Source: FEN-987 sp964598845
GTDB lineage: Archaea > Thermoproteota > Bathyarchaeia > 40CM-2-53-6
Assembly: GCA_964598845.1 (NCBI GenBank)
Contig: CAZRDM010000002.1
Span: 76,625-140,624 of the forward strand
Length of the DNA: 64,000 nucleotides
Reading direction: 5' to 3'
Numbering within the stretch: position 1 is the stretch's first letter; each line of letters opens with the position of its first letter. Shown here piece by piece: positions 24,778 to 33,773 of this stretch. The position numbers were made by a program, and so were the translations under genes. Below the pieces are notes generated by a model that saw only the letters and a list, made by a program, of their open reading frames with translations, searched no databases and was not told the DNA's origin.

Positions 24778-25567
24778 TCTCGCTTGTCACCGATGGAATC
24801 AACCCTTCAATGGGCTTGACATTTACGCCCAATTTCGAGAAGTACTCATTGATATGATTCAGGTCCCTCTCCAAGAACACTTGAGCCATGGGATGTTCCG
24901 GTGGAACGGCTTGCGCCAAATCAAAAAAGACGGGATTTGAATCGAGCATCATAATGTTGTACTCGCTTAGATCTCCGTGAACCAACTTGGCCTTCAGATA
25001 CAGTCGCTTAGTCGCCTCTATGATCCGGGCATAGACAATATCGGGATCGTTGAGAGTAATTTCTTTCAGGAGTGGAGCTGGAATGCCCTCTCTCCCAATG
25101 AACTCCATCAATAGCACGTTACCGTCAACTCGGATAGGGGCAGGCACATGAACGCCCGCCTGCTGGGCTTGCTTCAAGTTCCTGAATTCCTTCAGAGCCC
25201 AGAGCTTCACGAGGGAACGTGTGTCCTTCCTCGTCTCCTTGAATCTTTCATCTCCTTGAATGTACATCAGTCTACCTTTCTTGAATTCTGCCGATGTGGT
25301 CAGATAGATCTTCATTGCAACAGGTTCATCCCGACGATCGACACACCAGTATATCCTTGATTCCTTACCTGAACGAGCCACGCCGAAGATGTTCTTGATG
25401 TAGCCGCGATTCAGCATTCGGTAGACAATCATGAGCGTTGACTTGTCGAAGACTTCTTCGAGAGCTTCCATCTCCTCGCTACGTTTTTCTTTCATCAGCT
25501 GTTTTACTTCGTAGCGAGCTACCTTCCTACGGAGCTTGCGCTCAGCTGCTGACTCCACTCCTCTCAT
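24761..25567 (-). CDS. rio1: Rio1-type serine protein kinase
   Basis: 268 residues. Atypical protein kinase/ATPase of small-subunit ribosome maturation. Visible elements: the P-loop region IFGVARSGKESRIYW, the catalytic loop LVHGDLSEYNIM, and the metal-binding segment PVFFDLAQAV. The RIO1 insert STLMIVYRMLNRGYI lies upstream of the P-loop. It is encoded between aIF1A and the KH protein on one minus-strand operon, with a 21-base gap from aIF1A. Confidence 0.92.
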   Translation of the reverse strand: MRGVESAAERKLRRKVARYEVKQLMKEKRSEEMEALEEVFDKSTLMIVYRMLNRGYIKNIFGVARSGKESRIYWCVDRRDEPVAMKIYLTTSAEFKKGRLMYIQGDERFKETRKDTRSLVKLWALKEFRNLKQAQQAGVHVPAPIRVDGNVLLMEFIGREGIPAPLLKEITLNDPDIVYARIIEATKRLYLKAKLVHGDLSEYNIMMLDSNPVFFDLAQAVPPEHPMAQVFLERDLNHINEYFSKLGVNVKPIEGLIPSVTSENGNES

Positions 25568-25588
25568 CGTTCAGTCATCTTCAAGAGC

Positions 25589-25894
25589 TCAAAGATTGAG
25601 GTGGCCTTGGCTACGTAACCAACCTGACTGACTCTCCGTGTATCTCCACAGTATGTCGCCTCTACTGTCAACTTGGAAATCCCAAGGGGCGACCAAGACA
25701 ACATCACCCACCTTGATCCAGACTCTTCGCTTCATCTTTCCCCTAATGCGACATACTCTCTCGTGACCGTCAGTACATTTGACCATGAGTCTATCGTAGC
25801 CCAACATCTGGCTAACAATCCCAAGCAGTTGCCCTTCGCCAGGCATGACCATTTCCCTCAGTTCCCCTTCACTGAGGACCTTCTTCTTTCCCAC
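25589..25894 (-). CDS. eif1A: Translation initiation factor aIF1A
   Basis: 101 residues, an OB-fold S1-like factor that binds the ribosomal A site during initiation. Sequence hallmarks: GQLLGIVSQMLGYDRLMVKC, RVCRIRGKMKRRVWIKVGD and VLVAPWDFQ. The start ATG gives MGKKKVLSEGELREMVMP, typical for the family. Position between DUF424 and rio1 is a commonly seen archaeal arrangement. Confidence 0.93.
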   Translation of the reverse strand: MGKKKVLSEGELREMVMPGEGQLLGIVSQMLGYDRLMVKCTDGHERVCRIRGKMKRRVWIKVGDVVLVAPWDFQVDSRGDILWRYTESQSGWLRSQGHLNL

Positions 25895-25992
25895 AGTTCC
25901 ACCCCAGATTGAGTTGCGCAGATAGTTGCCCTAGCCTAATTAAGAATATAAGAAAATGATTGCCGAGAGAGACAAGGTCAGGCTACCTTCAG

Positions 25993-26310
25993 TTACATTT
26001 TCACGATTTGAACATGCGGGATCCCCGCTATCCTAATGATGGCGGACCGATCCACGAGGCCTTGTTCAACAGCGGCCGCCACGATTTCTGGTCCAACCAA
26101 ATTGGCTATGTCAGCATCATTGACGGCCCCGAGAGCTTCAGAAATGCTTGTCTGGACACCCTTATAGAAATCCGCTTTTACCTCGAGTTTCAATTTTCCT
26201 TCTCGAAAAGTCTCGCCGAGCAACTCGGTATCGCAGACAGCTACAAGGGTGTACTTGGCGTCCTTGAAAACCCTGACGAATACTTCGTTCACTTCGCAAC
26301 ACTTTCTCAC
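25993..26310 (-). CDS. DUF424 family protein
   Basis: Up to 105 residues from a GTG at 26310 that overlaps the aIF2-beta stop (GTGA); a second GTG at 26292 gives a product starting directly with the family motif EVFVRVFKD and may be the true start. Signature segments are LVAVCDTELLGETFREGKLKLEV and the C-terminal IIRIAGIPHVQIV. DUF424 is archaeal, small and very often linked to aIF2-beta; its function is not established, though the linkage suggests translation or tRNA-related work. Confidence 0.85.
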   Translation of the reverse strand: MRKCCEVNEVFVRVFKDAKYTLVAVCDTELLGETFREGKLKLEVKADFYKGVQTSISEALGAVNDADIANLVGPEIVAAAVEQGLVDRSAIIRIAGIPHVQIVKM

Positions 26311-26717
26311 ACGGGAAGGATCGAAGATCTCGCACCGCAGGCTTCACACCTGAGGAAAAGGTATCTTCCTTCCTTCTCGATTTTGGTATCCGGTCTACTA
26401 CAGATTGGGCAAATCACAAATCGCTGCGAATAAATGTTAAGTAGCCTAGTCACAGTCCCAACATCAAATCTACCTTGAAAGATGGCTCTGGAGCCGTCTA
26501 GGGACGCGGCCGTTGCCATCTCCTTTGACAGAAACTTCAACAGATGATTCGGATCCCGGTTGATTCTGCTACTGATTTCTCCGAAATTCTGGATGATTGT
26601 TCTTCTTCCCATTCTTATTCCGACAACCTTGGGTATCTCGAACCGCTCTCCCGTTCCACCTGCCTTGGGCAGATTAGCGTACGCCCTATCCAATAGCTTC
26701 ACGTAATCTTCGCTCAT
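26307..26717 (-). CDS. eif2b: Translation initiation factor aIF2, beta subunit
   Basis: 136 residues, the full archaeal length. An N-terminal helix (VKLLDRAYANLP) contacts the gamma subunit, the central alpha-beta domain shows TIIQNFGEISSRINRDP, and the C-terminal zinc ribbon uses the cysteines of ICPICSRPDT and LRCEACGA. Part of the aIF2 heterotrimer that delivers initiator tRNA. It is the first gene of the minus-strand operon aIF2-beta, DUF424, aIF1A, rio1, KH, top6B, top6A, and is divergent from metG. Confidence 0.93.
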   Translation of the reverse strand: MSEDYVKLLDRAYANLPKAGGTGERFEIPKVVGIRMGRRTIIQNFGEISSRINRDPNHLLKFLSKEMATAASLDGSRAIFQGRFDVGTVTRLLNIYSQRFVICPICSRPDTKIEKEGRYLFLRCEACGARSSILPV

Positions 26718-26927
26718 CTCTTGCTTCGTGACTAGTCTGCCAAACGCCCTATTTCATTGCTTCCCTTCATCAGGCGAAAACATTAATGAGCCGACACCAA
26801 GGGTACGACTTGGAGACAATTCTGGAGGGGCCGAAACTAAGCGGAATTATCAAGAGAGCCTTGAAGGGGAATGAACCACATCGACTCTCTCGAATAACTA
26901 TTCGGCCTAGAAGGAGGCGAGGACAAG

Positions 26928-28574
26928 TTGGGCAAGTGGATTGTTAACGCTGCGTGGCCCTACGTTAACTCCGTTCCCCATCTGGGAACCTTCATTCATC
27001 TACTGAGCGCGGATGTTTACGCTAGGTATCTTCGTCTGAGGGGTGAAGAAGTCATCGCGGTAACGGGATCTGATGAGCATGGGACACCTATCGAGGTTGA
27101 AGCCATAAAGAGGGGTATTTCGCCAAGGCAGCTTACCGACGAAATCCATAAGCAAGTCTGCGAGCTGCTGGAAGCCTACCATATACGGCTTGACAATTAC
27201 ACCAGAACTGAAAGCCCTGTTCACATTCGCTTCACCCAAGAACTCTACAGAAAAGTCTACGAAAATGGATATGTGTACACCCAGAGTGTTAACCTTCCAT
27301 ACTGTGAGAAAGATCAAAGATTCCTTCCCGACCGATTTGTGGAGGGAACCTGTCCCCACTGTGGATATGAGGGAGCGAGAGGAGACCAATGCGACTCGTG
27401 TGGTCGTGTCTTGGACCCGCTCGAACTTGCATCATCAAGATGTGTCTTCTGCGGAGCCAGCCCGACAATAAGATCATCCACTCATTGGTTCTTTGACCTT
27501 CCAAGGTTCCGCGATAGCCTTCGGGCGATCGTCGAGAACAATAGGCAACTACCTGAGAATGCGCGCAACTTCTCCCTACGCTGGATTGAGGAAGGACTGA
27601 AGCCGAGAGCGTTGACTCGGGATAACAAGTGGGGAATACCTGCCCCTTTTCCCGGAGCAGATGGAAAGACAATTTATGTTTGGCTTGAAGCAGTCTTGGG
27701 TTACGTTTCGGCATCTATTGAGTGGGCTGAGAAATCTAAGAAGCCAGACGCTTGGGAGTATTTCTGGTTCGATAAGACAACTCGAAACGTCCACTTCATT
27801 GGAAAGGACAATATACCATTCCACGTGATCATCTTCCCTGCACTCTTACTCGCAACTCACGACGATTACGTTCTCCCGTGGCAAGTTTCCTCGACCGAAT
27901 TCATTCTCTTTGAGGGACAGAAATTCTCGAAAAGTAAGAAGATCGGGGTATGGATTGATGAAGCACTGAAAATCGCACCGGGAGAATACTGGCGTTACGT
28001 CTTGATTGCAACGAGGCCTGAAGCTCGAGATGCAAACTTTACTTGGCGCGATTTTGAAGCACACATCAATGCTGAACTGAACGATGTTCTCGGAAACTTT
28101 GTCCATCGCACTCTTTCATTCATTGCATCGAATTTCGAATCAAGAATCCCTGAACCTCAGACCTTCGAGCAAAAAGACGAGAAGATAAAGAATGAAGTTG
28201 AAAACGCTCCTTCCAGGGTTGGTTCGCTCTTAGACGACTTTCAGTTGAAGGAGGCGCTGGGCGCGATCATTGAACTCGCTCGGAGAGGTAACCAATATTT
28301 GAGCGAGAGGGAACCATGGCATCTGATAAAGACAGACCGAGGAAGAACGACTTCCACACTCTATCTGGCTTCGCAACTTGTTAGATCGATAGGGATCCTG
28401 ATCTCCCCATTTCTTCCGGAAACATCGAAACAGATCGCAACTCAACTGAATCTTCAAGTTGATGAATCAACGATGCGATGGTCGGATGCAGGGAAACTCG
28501 ACCTTAAGCCCAGCCACACAATCGGCAAGCCCAAGCCTCTCTTTCACAAGATCTCGGTGACATTGTCCGCTTAG
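26928..28574 (+). CDS. metG: Methionyl-tRNA synthetase
   Basis: 548 residues, TTG start preceded by AAGGAGG at the right spacing. Class I enzyme: the HIGH motif is VPHLGTFIH near residue 17, KMSKS is KFSKSKK near 338. Two zinc knuckles are present (CPHCGYEGARGDQCDSCG and CVFCG). The alpha-helical anticodon-binding domain follows. The C-terminal EMAP/dimerisation domain is absent, as in many archaea where it is a separate gene. The upstream 200 bases hold a TATA-like stretch and a possible 53-codon frame that I did not call. Confidence 0.94.
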   Translation: MGKWIVNAAWPYVNSVPHLGTFIHLLSADVYARYLRLRGEEVIAVTGSDEHGTPIEVEAIKRGISPRQLTDEIHKQVCELLEAYHIRLDNYTRTESPVHIRFTQELYRKVYENGYVYTQSVNLPYCEKDQRFLPDRFVEGTCPHCGYEGARGDQCDSCGRVLDPLELASSRCVFCGASPTIRSSTHWFFDLPRFRDSLRAIVENNRQLPENARNFSLRWIEEGLKPRALTRDNKWGIPAPFPGADGKTIYVWLEAVLGYVSASIEWAEKSKKPDAWEYFWFDKTTRNVHFIGKDNIPFHVIIFPALLLATHDDYVLPWQVSSTEFILFEGQKFSKSKKIGVWIDEALKIAPGEYWRYVLIATRPEARDANFTWRDFEAHINAELNDVLGNFVHRTLSFIASNFESRIPEPQTFEQKDEKIKNEVENAPSRVGSLLDDFQLKEALGAIIELARRGNQYLSEREPWHLIKTDRGRTTSTLYLASQLVRSIGILISPFLPETSKQIATQLNLQVDESTMRWSDAGKLDLKPSHTIGKPKPLFHKISVTLSA

Positions 28575-28583
28575 GCGCTAATA

Positions 28584-29213
28584 TTGCAGGTTCTGAGACT
28601 CGACCTTCACGTTCATACGATAAGGTCCTATGATGGACATACGAGAGTTGAAGACCTGCCGAGTCTCATTAGAGATAAAGGATTGGACGGTCTGGCCATC
28701 ACTGAGCATGATAACTTTGACCCTCCGAGCTTTGCCGACGTGCTCATCTTGCCGGGTATCGAGGTCACATCGCGTAATGGTCATGTAATAGGGTTAGGTG
28801 TTCGCGAGAGAATTCCGCCTAGACTCTCAGCCGATGAAACTATCCGGGAAATCCACAGACAGGATGGTGTGGCTGTCATTCCTCATCCCTTTGATCCAGT
28901 GTGCGAATGCGTAAAGATTGCCCGACTTACTGTCAAGCCGGATGCAGTCGAAGTGATAAATGCTGACGCCCTTTCCTTTCACATCTCAAACTGGTTGGCT
29001 AAGAGGGATGCGAAGAAATTCAATCTTCCACAAGTTGGTGGAAGTGACTCACACATACCCCAATCGATAGGCGACGCCTACACCCTAGTTCAATGCGAAG
29101 GCCGCGACGCAGATAGCTTGATTCAGGCTATCAGGGCAGGGAGAGTGCGCGCCTCTGGACATCCAACATCGGTCATGAACAAGCTACGGAAGCTAGGTTA
29201 CAGGTTCAAATAA
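28584..29213 (+). CDS. PHP-domain metal-dependent phosphoesterase
   Basis: 209 residues, TTG start 10 bases after metG's stop. The PHP metal-site motifs are in order: LDLHVHTIRSYDG, ITEHDNF, the Glu of LPGIEVTS, the IPHPFD histidine and GGSDSHIPQSIG near the C-terminus. Stand-alone PHP proteins hydrolyse phosphoesters (for example 3',5'-nucleoside bisphosphates or RNA 5' ends), using three metals; which substrate applies here is not visible. Co-transcription with metG is likely from the short gap. Confidence 0.85.
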   Translation: MQVLRLDLHVHTIRSYDGHTRVEDLPSLIRDKGLDGLAITEHDNFDPPSFADVLILPGIEVTSRNGHVIGLGVRERIPPRLSADETIREIHRQDGVAVIPHPFDPVCECVKIARLTVKPDAVEVINADALSFHISNWLAKRDAKKFNLPQVGGSDSHIPQSIGDAYTLVQCEGRDADSLIQAIRAGRVRASGHPTSVMNKLRKLGYRFK

Positions 29214-29214
29214 A

Positions 29215-30330
29215 CTACGGCGACTCCAGCTGTTCAAGATCTAGACCTAGTCCGATCCCTTCATCTTCGCCGGATTCAGGCTCCAACTCGTAGATTTCCA
29301 GGGGGATCCTTCTGTAACCACCCCACGAGAAGGGGAAAGGAACACCAGTTGCCAGCACACTTACTCGAGCAGATGTCGAACGACTTTCTTCGGTCCTCCA
29401 TTCGCATATCAGGTCTGCTTCCGGATTCACTCGCTGCAAGACCGCCTCTAGCGCGGACTCTCGATGCCAATCCTGAATGGTTTCACTAGCAATGATGTCC
29501 AAGAAGATCCCCCTGGCACACTCCAAATGTCCAAGGGGCATCGAGTTTCTGAGCGCGCTCAGAACCGCCTCCTCAACTCCGAAAGGAGAGTAGGATTCGC
29601 CGATACCAAGTCTCGACAGCCCTGCTCCTTTAAGGATCACCCGGAGCTTTCGCAGACCTCCATTCATAGAGGTTGTCTTGGCAAACGCTTGAGTGATCGA
29701 CTCTACAACGGAGCAGCACATCTTTGCAGGGGCGTCCAGATTCAATCCAAGGGGTAGTATGGGTGAAATCGGTTCTAGGCCCTGGTTGTCCACCAATACC
29801 AGTGTGTCGCAAGTATTCAGCATTCTTCTAGTGCTCTCGATCGCGAGTTGCGCCCCATACCTCCCTATGATAGGTGTGATTGTGATCAAGCCGATGACGA
29901 GAGCTCCCTTTCGTCGGGCACGATAAGAGATGACTGGTGCAGCACCGCCCCCTGTACCGCCGCCCACACCCGCAAGAACGAAAACTAGGTCTGCGTTATC
30001 GAATGCCTTGTCAAGTTTGTCGACATTTCGCAGTGCGGCTCTTCGTCCCGTGTCGATGTTTCCAAAGGTACCTGCGTCTGAGGACGAATCGTCTTGCATG
30101 AGTAACTTTGCATGAGCTCTGCAGATTTGGAGGTGATATCGATCCGTGTCCGTAGCGATGCAAAAAAAGGCGTCTGAGGAGGCATCCATCAGGTGCGTCA
30201 GTAAGTCATTCCCCGCCCCACCTACCCCAACAATGAGCGCCTGGGGAATGTCTTGAACTCCTCCTACAGTCGAAAGTGCATCTTCCTCGGAGTTCCATGA
30301 CATCAATTGTGCATCGGAGTCAGGAGTCAT
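29215..30330 (-). CDS. Divergent FtsZ/tubulin-like GTPase-fold protein lacking the T7 aspartates
   Basis: 371 residues. The nucleotide-binding half is well preserved: ALIVGVGGAGNDLLTHL (T1), the tubulin signature GVGGGTGGGAAPV at 121-132 (T4) and VDNQGL. In FtsZ the T7 loop NxDFxD completes the GTPase site of the next subunit; here the aligned stretch before KGAGLSRLGIGES reads SMNGGLRKLRV, so the Asn (223) remains but both Asp positions are Gly and Lys. It should bind GTP but be unable to stimulate hydrolysis in a neighbour. The C-terminal tail is acidic (ESGEDEGIGLGLDLE). Probably a regulator or cap of a canonical FtsZ/CetZ filament; that is inference. Confidence 0.75.
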   Translation of the reverse strand: MTPDSDAQLMSWNSEEDALSTVGGVQDIPQALIVGVGGAGNDLLTHLMDASSDAFFCIATDTDRYHLQICRAHAKLLMQDDSSSDAGTFGNIDTGRRAALRNVDKLDKAFDNADLVFVLAGVGGGTGGGAAPVISYRARRKGALVIGLITITPIIGRYGAQLAIESTRRMLNTCDTLVLVDNQGLEPISPILPLGLNLDAPAKMCCSVVESITQAFAKTTSMNGGLRKLRVILKGAGLSRLGIGESYSPFGVEEAVLSALRNSMPLGHLECARGIFLDIIASETIQDWHRESALEAVLQRVNPEADLICEWRTEESRSTSARVSVLATGVPFPFSWGGYRRIPLEIYELEPESGEDEGIGLGLDLEQLESP

Positions 30331-30442
30331 CGGAAATTGACTATTGGATTGTCTTTCAAAGAATTACGAAAGAACCGCCGGTGCCGGACCAAGGAATGCA
30401 GGCGGAATGTGCAAAATAGGCCTATGACATTGCTGATCCAAG

Positions 30443-30742
30443 TCATCCGCCTCCCACTGGAGGGATTATTGCAAACGTACAGTCGTTGCTAAGTTTCGTC
30501 GAATAACCGTCAATACCGGCAATGGATTTTTCATTTAAGAAGAAGTGAAGGTAAGGCTTAGGATTCTCACTCTTAGGTTCGAATAGGTACTCTCGGAACT
30601 TATCGCCATATTTTGTAGCCAGGAATCTGAGAAGATCGATCACGATCGAGCCATCCTCGATTTCCAGAATTTCTTCCCGCAGATTCACGATCTCGCGGAC
30701 CGCTGCGAAATATCGAACCTTTACTCTCAAACGAGCATGCAC
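30443..30742 (-). CDS. MoaD/ThiS-like ubiquitin-fold sulfur carrier
   Basis: 99 residues with a beta-grasp fold (RVKVRYFAAVREIVN at the start) and the C-terminal GG required for adenylation and thiocarboxylation (AIIPPVGGG). It could be the molybdopterin synthase small subunit MoaD, or a SAMP-type protein modifier; archaeal family members do both. No other molybdopterin genes are visible within the window, so MoaD function is unproven. An extra Gly after the usual PPVAGG position is normal variation. Confidence 0.85.
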   Translation of the reverse strand: MHARLRVKVRYFAAVREIVNLREEILEIEDGSIVIDLLRFLATKYGDKFREYLFEPKSENPKPYLHFFLNEKSIAGIDGYSTKLSNDCTFAIIPPVGGG

Positions 30743-30791
30743 CGCATAATGGTCTTCAACTTGAAAATGGGCCTCATCTGCACCTCTTGAA

Positions 30792-32300
30792 TTAGCTTCG
30801 TTTCATCTGCCAAGTGAGCTGCAACGTCTTCGGCCTGCTCGCCTTAGCTTCATCTATCCTAGTCACAGTTGTTGCATGGGGGCTTGTCTTGATCACATCA
30901 GAATTCGCGTACGCCTCCTCACTGATCTTACCGAAAGCGTCTATCATCGCGTCAAGCTCCAGTTTGCTCACAGTTTCGGTTGGCTCTACCATCATAGCTT
31001 CTTCGACGTTCAATGGGAAATAAATTGTCGGAGGATGAAAACCGAAGTCAAGTAACCTTTTGGCCACTCCCAAAGCTGATACACCCGTTTCCTTAGCGAG
31101 GTTCGAAGCCGACAAAACGAATTCATGCTTTCTAGGAACACCTTCTCCAAGAGGCAGTGAGAAACCCCTGATCTTTCGAAGCTTCTGAGCCATGTAATTC
31201 GAGTTCAGGACCGCAACGGTGGACACCGTCTCCAAACCCTCTTTTCCGAGGAGCAGTATGTACGCGTACGCACGAAGCACTATTGCAGAGCTTCCGAAGA
31301 ATGCTCTAACCTTGCCAATTGACTTTGGCCTGTTGTAATCTAAGTAATACTTGGTTCCGTTGAATTCTACGGTTGGGACGGGTAGATATTCAGTCAAACC
31401 TCTGGTCACCCCAACTGGTCCAGCCCCCGGCCCCCCACCCCCGTGCGGCGTTGCAAAGGTCTTGTGGAGATTGATGTGTACAATATCGAAACCCATGTCT
31501 CCGGGTTTCGCCTTGCTCAGGATGGCGTTTAGATTGGCGCCATCGTAGTAGAGTAAACCTCCAGCATCGTGAACTATCCCCGCCATTTCTAGGATTTCTC
31601 GTTCGAATATTCCTAGGGTGTTGGGGTTCGTAATCATGAAACCCGCTGTCTTCCGACCGACAGCACTCTTAAGCGCCTCTCTATCCACACATCCGTCGGC
31701 TCCCGACGGAACCTCAACAACTTTGTAGCCGGCCGTCCCGGCGCTGGCAGGGTTTGTACCGTGGGCCGAATCGGGAATGATGATTTCATCACGTTCGAAG
31801 TCGTTGTTGTCATGATGGTAAGCACGCATGAGCATCACCCCCGTGTACTCACCATGCGCCCCTGCGGCAGGTTGCAATGTTATCTTGTCCATGCCGACGA
31901 TCTCCGCCAAGAACTCTGATGCTTCGTACAGGATCTGCAGGATACCCTGAACTGTACTCACATCTTGATACGGATGTAACTCCTGAATTTTGTGCGAAGC
32001 TGCGACAACATCGCAGATCTTCGGATTGTACTTCATTGTGCAACTTCCAAGGGGATAGATGCCCAAGTCGACACCGTAATTCTGTTGTGAAAGCCGCGTA
32101 TAGTGACGCATCACCTCAACTTCTGAGACCTCAGGCAATGCCGGAGGGGATTCTCGGCGTACTTGCTGGGGAACACAAGAAAGAATATTTTCTCGGTTTT
32201 CAGCAGTTGGGAATCCATGGAACCCTACTTTGCCTTGCTCGGATAGCTCGATGATCAGGGGTTCCTTCCATCTAGCCTGCGCAAATTCCAGTTTCCTCAC
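30792..32300 (-). CDS. gcvPB: Glycine decarboxylase (P-protein), subunit 2
   Basis: PLP-binding half of the split glycine cleavage P-protein, 502 residues from a GTG at 32300 that overlaps the gcvPA stop as GTGA; the frame upstream to 32372 lies inside gcvPA and is not used. The PLP lysine is in HINLHKTFATPHGGGGPG; YPLGSCTMKYNP and PDSAHGTNPASAGTAGY are family segments. With subunit 1 it decarboxylates glycine and loads the aminomethyl group on GcvH lipoate. GcvH, GcvT and the lipoyl genes are not in this window. Confidence 0.93.
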   Translation of the reverse strand: MRKLEFAQARWKEPLIIELSEQGKVGFHGFPTAENRENILSCVPQQVRRESPPALPEVSEVEVMRHYTRLSQQNYGVDLGIYPLGSCTMKYNPKICDVVAASHKIQELHPYQDVSTVQGILQILYEASEFLAEIVGMDKITLQPAAGAHGEYTGVMLMRAYHHDNNDFERDEIIIPDSAHGTNPASAGTAGYKVVEVPSGADGCVDREALKSAVGRKTAGFMITNPNTLGIFEREILEMAGIVHDAGGLLYYDGANLNAILSKAKPGDMGFDIVHINLHKTFATPHGGGGPGAGPVGVTRGLTEYLPVPTVEFNGTKYYLDYNRPKSIGKVRAFFGSSAIVLRAYAYILLLGKEGLETVSTVAVLNSNYMAQKLRKIRGFSLPLGEGVPRKHEFVLSASNLAKETGVSALGVAKRLLDFGFHPPTIYFPLNVEEAMMVEPTETVSKLELDAMIDAFGKISEEAYANSDVIKTSPHATTVTRIDEAKASRPKTLQLTWQMKRS

Positions 32301-33685
32301 GCTCCCAAAATCTTGTGGAACCTGTCCGCCAGCATATCGATATCCTTGCGTGCGTGGACTTCTGTGAAACAATACAACGCCGTTTGACCAAGCTCAGGGA
32401 AAAACCTGCTTACGTCAAGGCCACCTTGTATTCCAGCCCTCAGCAATTCGTCGTTTACTTCTGAAACCTTTTTGCCCGTTCCATCGAAGTTGACAGTGAA
32501 CTCCATGAAATGAAAGGCATCAAATCCTGGAGCTCTTATTCCGCGAATATTCTGCAACGAGTGAATTGCATAATCCGTTCGGTGCAAGATAATCGAGCAG
32601 AGGTCCGCCAGTCCCCTGGGACCAAGCAGTGATAGGTACGCTGATGCCGCTACTGCAAGTAGGGCTTCATTCGTACAGATGTTTGAAGTTGCCTTCTCCC
32701 TCCTGATATGTTGCTCACGAGTCTGCAAGGCCATGCAGTAGGCGTTTCGTTTTCCGTCTTGTGTGGTAGTCCTCCCAATGATTCTCCCCGGCATCTGCCT
32801 GAGTAAGGCGTCTCCCTTAGATGCAAAAATTCCGAGAAGAGGCCCACCGAAGTTCATGTGGCTACCTAGCGGCTGTCCTTCACCAACCACTATGTCGGCT
32901 CCGAAATGGCCGGGCGGTTTCAAGATGCCCAAGGATATGGGTTCGCATCCGACTACGAAAAGCCCACCTGCGTTATGAACAAGTTTACCTATCTCCTCAC
33001 CGTTTTGCTCAACAAAACCTAGAAAGGACGGATATTCCAGATACACTCCCGCGGTTCGGTCCGATACCTTCTTGCTAAGGTCCGCGAGGTCAATGGCGCC
33101 AGTACGCCTCTCCTGAGCGATCTCAGTCACTTCAACGTTCACCGGCTCACAAAAGACCTTCAGAGCGGAGAACCGTTCAGGATGAATGTAATGCGGTACA
33201 ATGAACTGATCGCGCCCTGTCACTCGCACCGCTACCCGAGCCGCCTCACCCAGAGCCGTTGACCAATCATACATCGAACTGTTCGCGACCTCCATCCCAG
33301 TGAGTTCGCAGATCAAGCTCTGATACTCGAACATCGCTTGGAGCATCCCTTGAGATACCTCTGCCTGATAGGGCGTGTAGGAGGTGAGAAACTCGCCTCG
33401 GCTGACTATTGCATCCACGACCGCGGGAACATAATGTGGCCATATCCCGGCACCCAAGAAGGATACCATGTCGCACGTCGAGACATTCTTGCTTAGAAGA
33501 CCCTGAACATGCTGTCTAACTTCGCACTCCGGCGATTTCTGCGGAATGACAATCTCCGCCTTGGAACGAATGGTCTGGGGAATGTCGCTAAACATGGCGT
33601 CAATCGTGTCGTAGCCAATCTCCTTGAGCATCTGACGCATTATGGCCTCATCGCTATTCGGAATGTATGGATGCGTTCCCGGCAA
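32297..33685 (-). CDS. gcvPA: Glycine decarboxylase (P-protein), subunit 1
   Basis: 462 residues, normal for the N-terminal half of the split P-protein. Starts MPGTHPYIPNSDEAIMRQML; family segments include FLGAGIWPHYVPA, FLTSYTPYQAEVSQGMLQ and the GEGQPLGSHMNFGGPLLG loop. It lacks the PLP lysine, which is in subunit 2. It overlaps gcvPB by 4 bases. The 5' end overlaps the out-of-frame upstream extension of the divergent acyltransferase gene, which supports choosing a later start for that gene. Confidence 0.93.
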   Translation of the reverse strand: MPGTHPYIPNSDEAIMRQMLKEIGYDTIDAMFSDIPQTIRSKAEIVIPQKSPECEVRQHVQGLLSKNVSTCDMVSFLGAGIWPHYVPAVVDAIVSRGEFLTSYTPYQAEVSQGMLQAMFEYQSLICELTGMEVANSSMYDWSTALGEAARVAVRVTGRDQFIVPHYIHPERFSALKVFCEPVNVEVTEIAQERRTGAIDLADLSKKVSDRTAGVYLEYPSFLGFVEQNGEEIGKLVHNAGGLFVVGCEPISLGILKPPGHFGADIVVGEGQPLGSHMNFGGPLLGIFASKGDALLRQMPGRIIGRTTTQDGKRNAYCMALQTREQHIRREKATSNICTNEALLAVAASAYLSLLGPRGLADLCSIILHRTDYAIHSLQNIRGIRAPGFDAFHFMEFTVNFDGTGKKVSEVNDELLRAGIQGGLDVSRFFPELGQTALYCFTEVHARKDIDMLADRFHKILGA

Positions 33686-33773
33686 CTGCCAACAACCTCT
33701 TGGGCCTTACATTTGTTCGTATTATTATGGTTCTTCAAGAGCGAATCCGAGGCCTCTAACAAAGGCCATTAAG

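Noticed and set aside
26786..26947. 53-codon frame (MSRHQGYDLETILEGPKLSG...) before metG
   Set aside because: It overlaps the metG start, has no recognised relative and its basic end is produced by the AGGAGG ribosome-binding region; kept out for lack of support.
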